From NCBI RefSeq assembly GCF_017115165.1, contig NZ_JABXKF010000130.1:124001-188000 (forward strand): a DNA stretch of 64,000 bases. Direction: 5' to 3'. A program made the translations under genes and the position numbers. The notes under the pieces are model-generated. The model saw only the letters and a program-made list of their open reading frames with translations. It made no database searches and had not been told where the DNA came from. This DNA is from Nostoc sp. LPT. Lineage in GTDB: Bacteria; Cyanobacteriota; Cyanobacteriia; Cyanobacteriales; Nostocaceae. This document shows, in pieces, positions 63,300 through 64,000 of the stretch (its first letter is position 1; each line of letters begins with the position of its first letter).

Positions 63300-63818
63300 C
63301 TACCTTACACAATCATTCACAGCACCAATCGCTCTAGTAGTCAAGCTGTCATCAACTATAGCCGCATAGCTAGCGCTGTCTAGTCGTCTAGCAAATACCT
63401 CCTTCACTTCTGGTTCCATCTGTTGCATTAGGTCATTACCTATGACATTTAGGAAATCCGCTTTAGGTAGCCAGATGCTTATACCTCTGTTTTGATGTTT
63501 ATCTACCAACCGATCACTATCAGTAAACATAACGTATGTCCCCCTGGTTCCATTCTTGAACCAAAACACATTAGCGCCTAACAACAGACCAGCATAATAA
63601 ACCTTACATTTAGCCCTATCAAAGGGTTCATCATCCCCATAATCCGTCGGATCATTGACCTGGGCTTGAGTTTGTTCCTCTATCCTGGATCGATCTGTAC
63701 TCGGTGTGCTTATTAGAATCAGTATGTACACTAAAAGACATAACCCTGAGATGGCAACTATTGTGGCAGCTAACCGCTTAGGGTGCTTTTCAATAAGGTC
63801 TAAGTATTTATATAGCAT
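63300..63818 (-). CDS. Single-pass membrane protein of unknown function
   Basis: 172 residues: one N-terminal membrane helix (LAATIVAISGLCLLVYILILI), a polar stalk with an acidic DDEPFDRAKC segment, and a globular part (CKVYYAGLLLGANVFWFKNGTRGTYVMFTDSDR ... IVDDSLTTRAIGAVNDCVR). No domain recognised. Convergent with the replication gene. From 63819 to the window edge I see no gene. Confidence 0.6.
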   Translation of the reverse strand: MLYKYLDLIEKHPKRLAATIVAISGLCLLVYILILISTPSTDRSRIEEQTQAQVNDPTDYGDDEPFDRAKCKVYYAGLLLGANVFWFKNGTRGTYVMFTDSDRLVDKHQNRGISIWLPKADFLNVIGNDLMQQMEPEVKEVFARRLDSASYAAIVDDSLTTRAIGAVNDCVR

Positions 63819-64000
63819 TATATTTATTAGTATATAATATTACCTATCTCAGTCTATTCTGGTAAATAACTGAGGTCAAGGATACCCGATGGCATCTGAA
63901 CAAACAAAGGTTACTAGAGGTGCTGATTAGGCGATCGCAGGGAGCCAAAGGAGGCATATTAGAACCCAAAGCTGTAGAGTCCCCAGACCCCCTGTAACTC

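Noticed and set aside
63890..64000. Possible gene start at the right edge
   Set aside because: The ATG at 63889 opens only a 13-codon frame, and nothing else is supported before the window ends.

Overview
The window is chromosomal DNA of a filamentous, Nostoc-like cyanobacterium. The evidence is dense HIP1 octamers (GCGATCGC), a psbA gene for photosystem II D1, gun4, cyanobacterial PEP carboxylase, DUF3531 and DUF1574 proteins, short tandemly repeated G+C or CAAATGA-type repeats typical of Nostocales, and many MITE-like hairpins. I did not identify the strain.

Layout. 1-5 kb: 3' end of mfd, then an accessory patch (RelE/ParE toxin-antitoxin pair, a second mfd 3' fragment, a TIR-TPR gene broken by one stop codon, an orphan antitoxin, and a third, tiny mfd remnant). 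5-17 kb: mostly housekeeping genes (NUDIX, DUF3531, a TPR protein, ABC ATPases, rsmG, an exported Mn-SOD, HicB-type antitoxin, gun4, icd, GNAT), separated by repeat-rich gaps. 17-32.6 kb: the most interesting part, an accessory island described below. 32.7-51 kb: a secreted RTX/Calx-beta protein, dxs, small cyanobacterial proteins, aldo/keto reductase, ppc, a DUF1574 + MBOAT O-acetylation pair, and psbA. 51-55.3 kb: remnants of a siderophore-uptake locus (PepSY and TonB-receptor fragments) with a DUF433/DUF5615 toxin-antitoxin pair between them, then three cyanobacterial proteins. 55.6-64 kb: tRNA-Arg(UCU), a PD-(D/E)XK endonuclease, then the left end of an integrated plasmid-like element: a displaced tRNA-Thr(GGU) 3' half, tyrosine integrase, ribbon-helix-helix proteins and a CyRepA-like primase-helicase. 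This element runs off the right edge.

The island (about 18.2-32.6 kb). It starts beside intact mtnA and holds: a 1476-residue animal-type nitric oxide synthase with an N-terminal globin region and a fused reductase; a vWA protein translationally coupled to a 779-residue Asn-rich, repetitive fibre-like protein; a small beta-rich protein; a DUF2235 (Tle1-type) lipase; a cyclooxygenase-like heme dioxygenase; and a catalase-related hemoprotein. The last two match the kind of pair described in Nostoc punctiforme as linoleate 10S-dioxygenase plus 10S-hydroperoxide lyase, which makes 1-octen-3-ol. The lipase could plausibly free the fatty-acid substrate. Thus NO synthesis and volatile oxylipin synthesis lie within 13 kb of each other. 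Two broken copies of the mtnA 5' end, a decayed NOS 3' tail and a pair of 100-bp direct repeats punctuate the island, so it was probably assembled by repeated duplication and insertion next to mtnA. A functional link between the NO and oxylipin parts is inference from position only.

Recurrent themes elsewhere: displaced fragments of host genes (mfd, mtnA, NOS) mark accessory insertions; short repeats have entered coding regions (rsmG, ppc) and supply start codons (rsmG and a small membrane protein).
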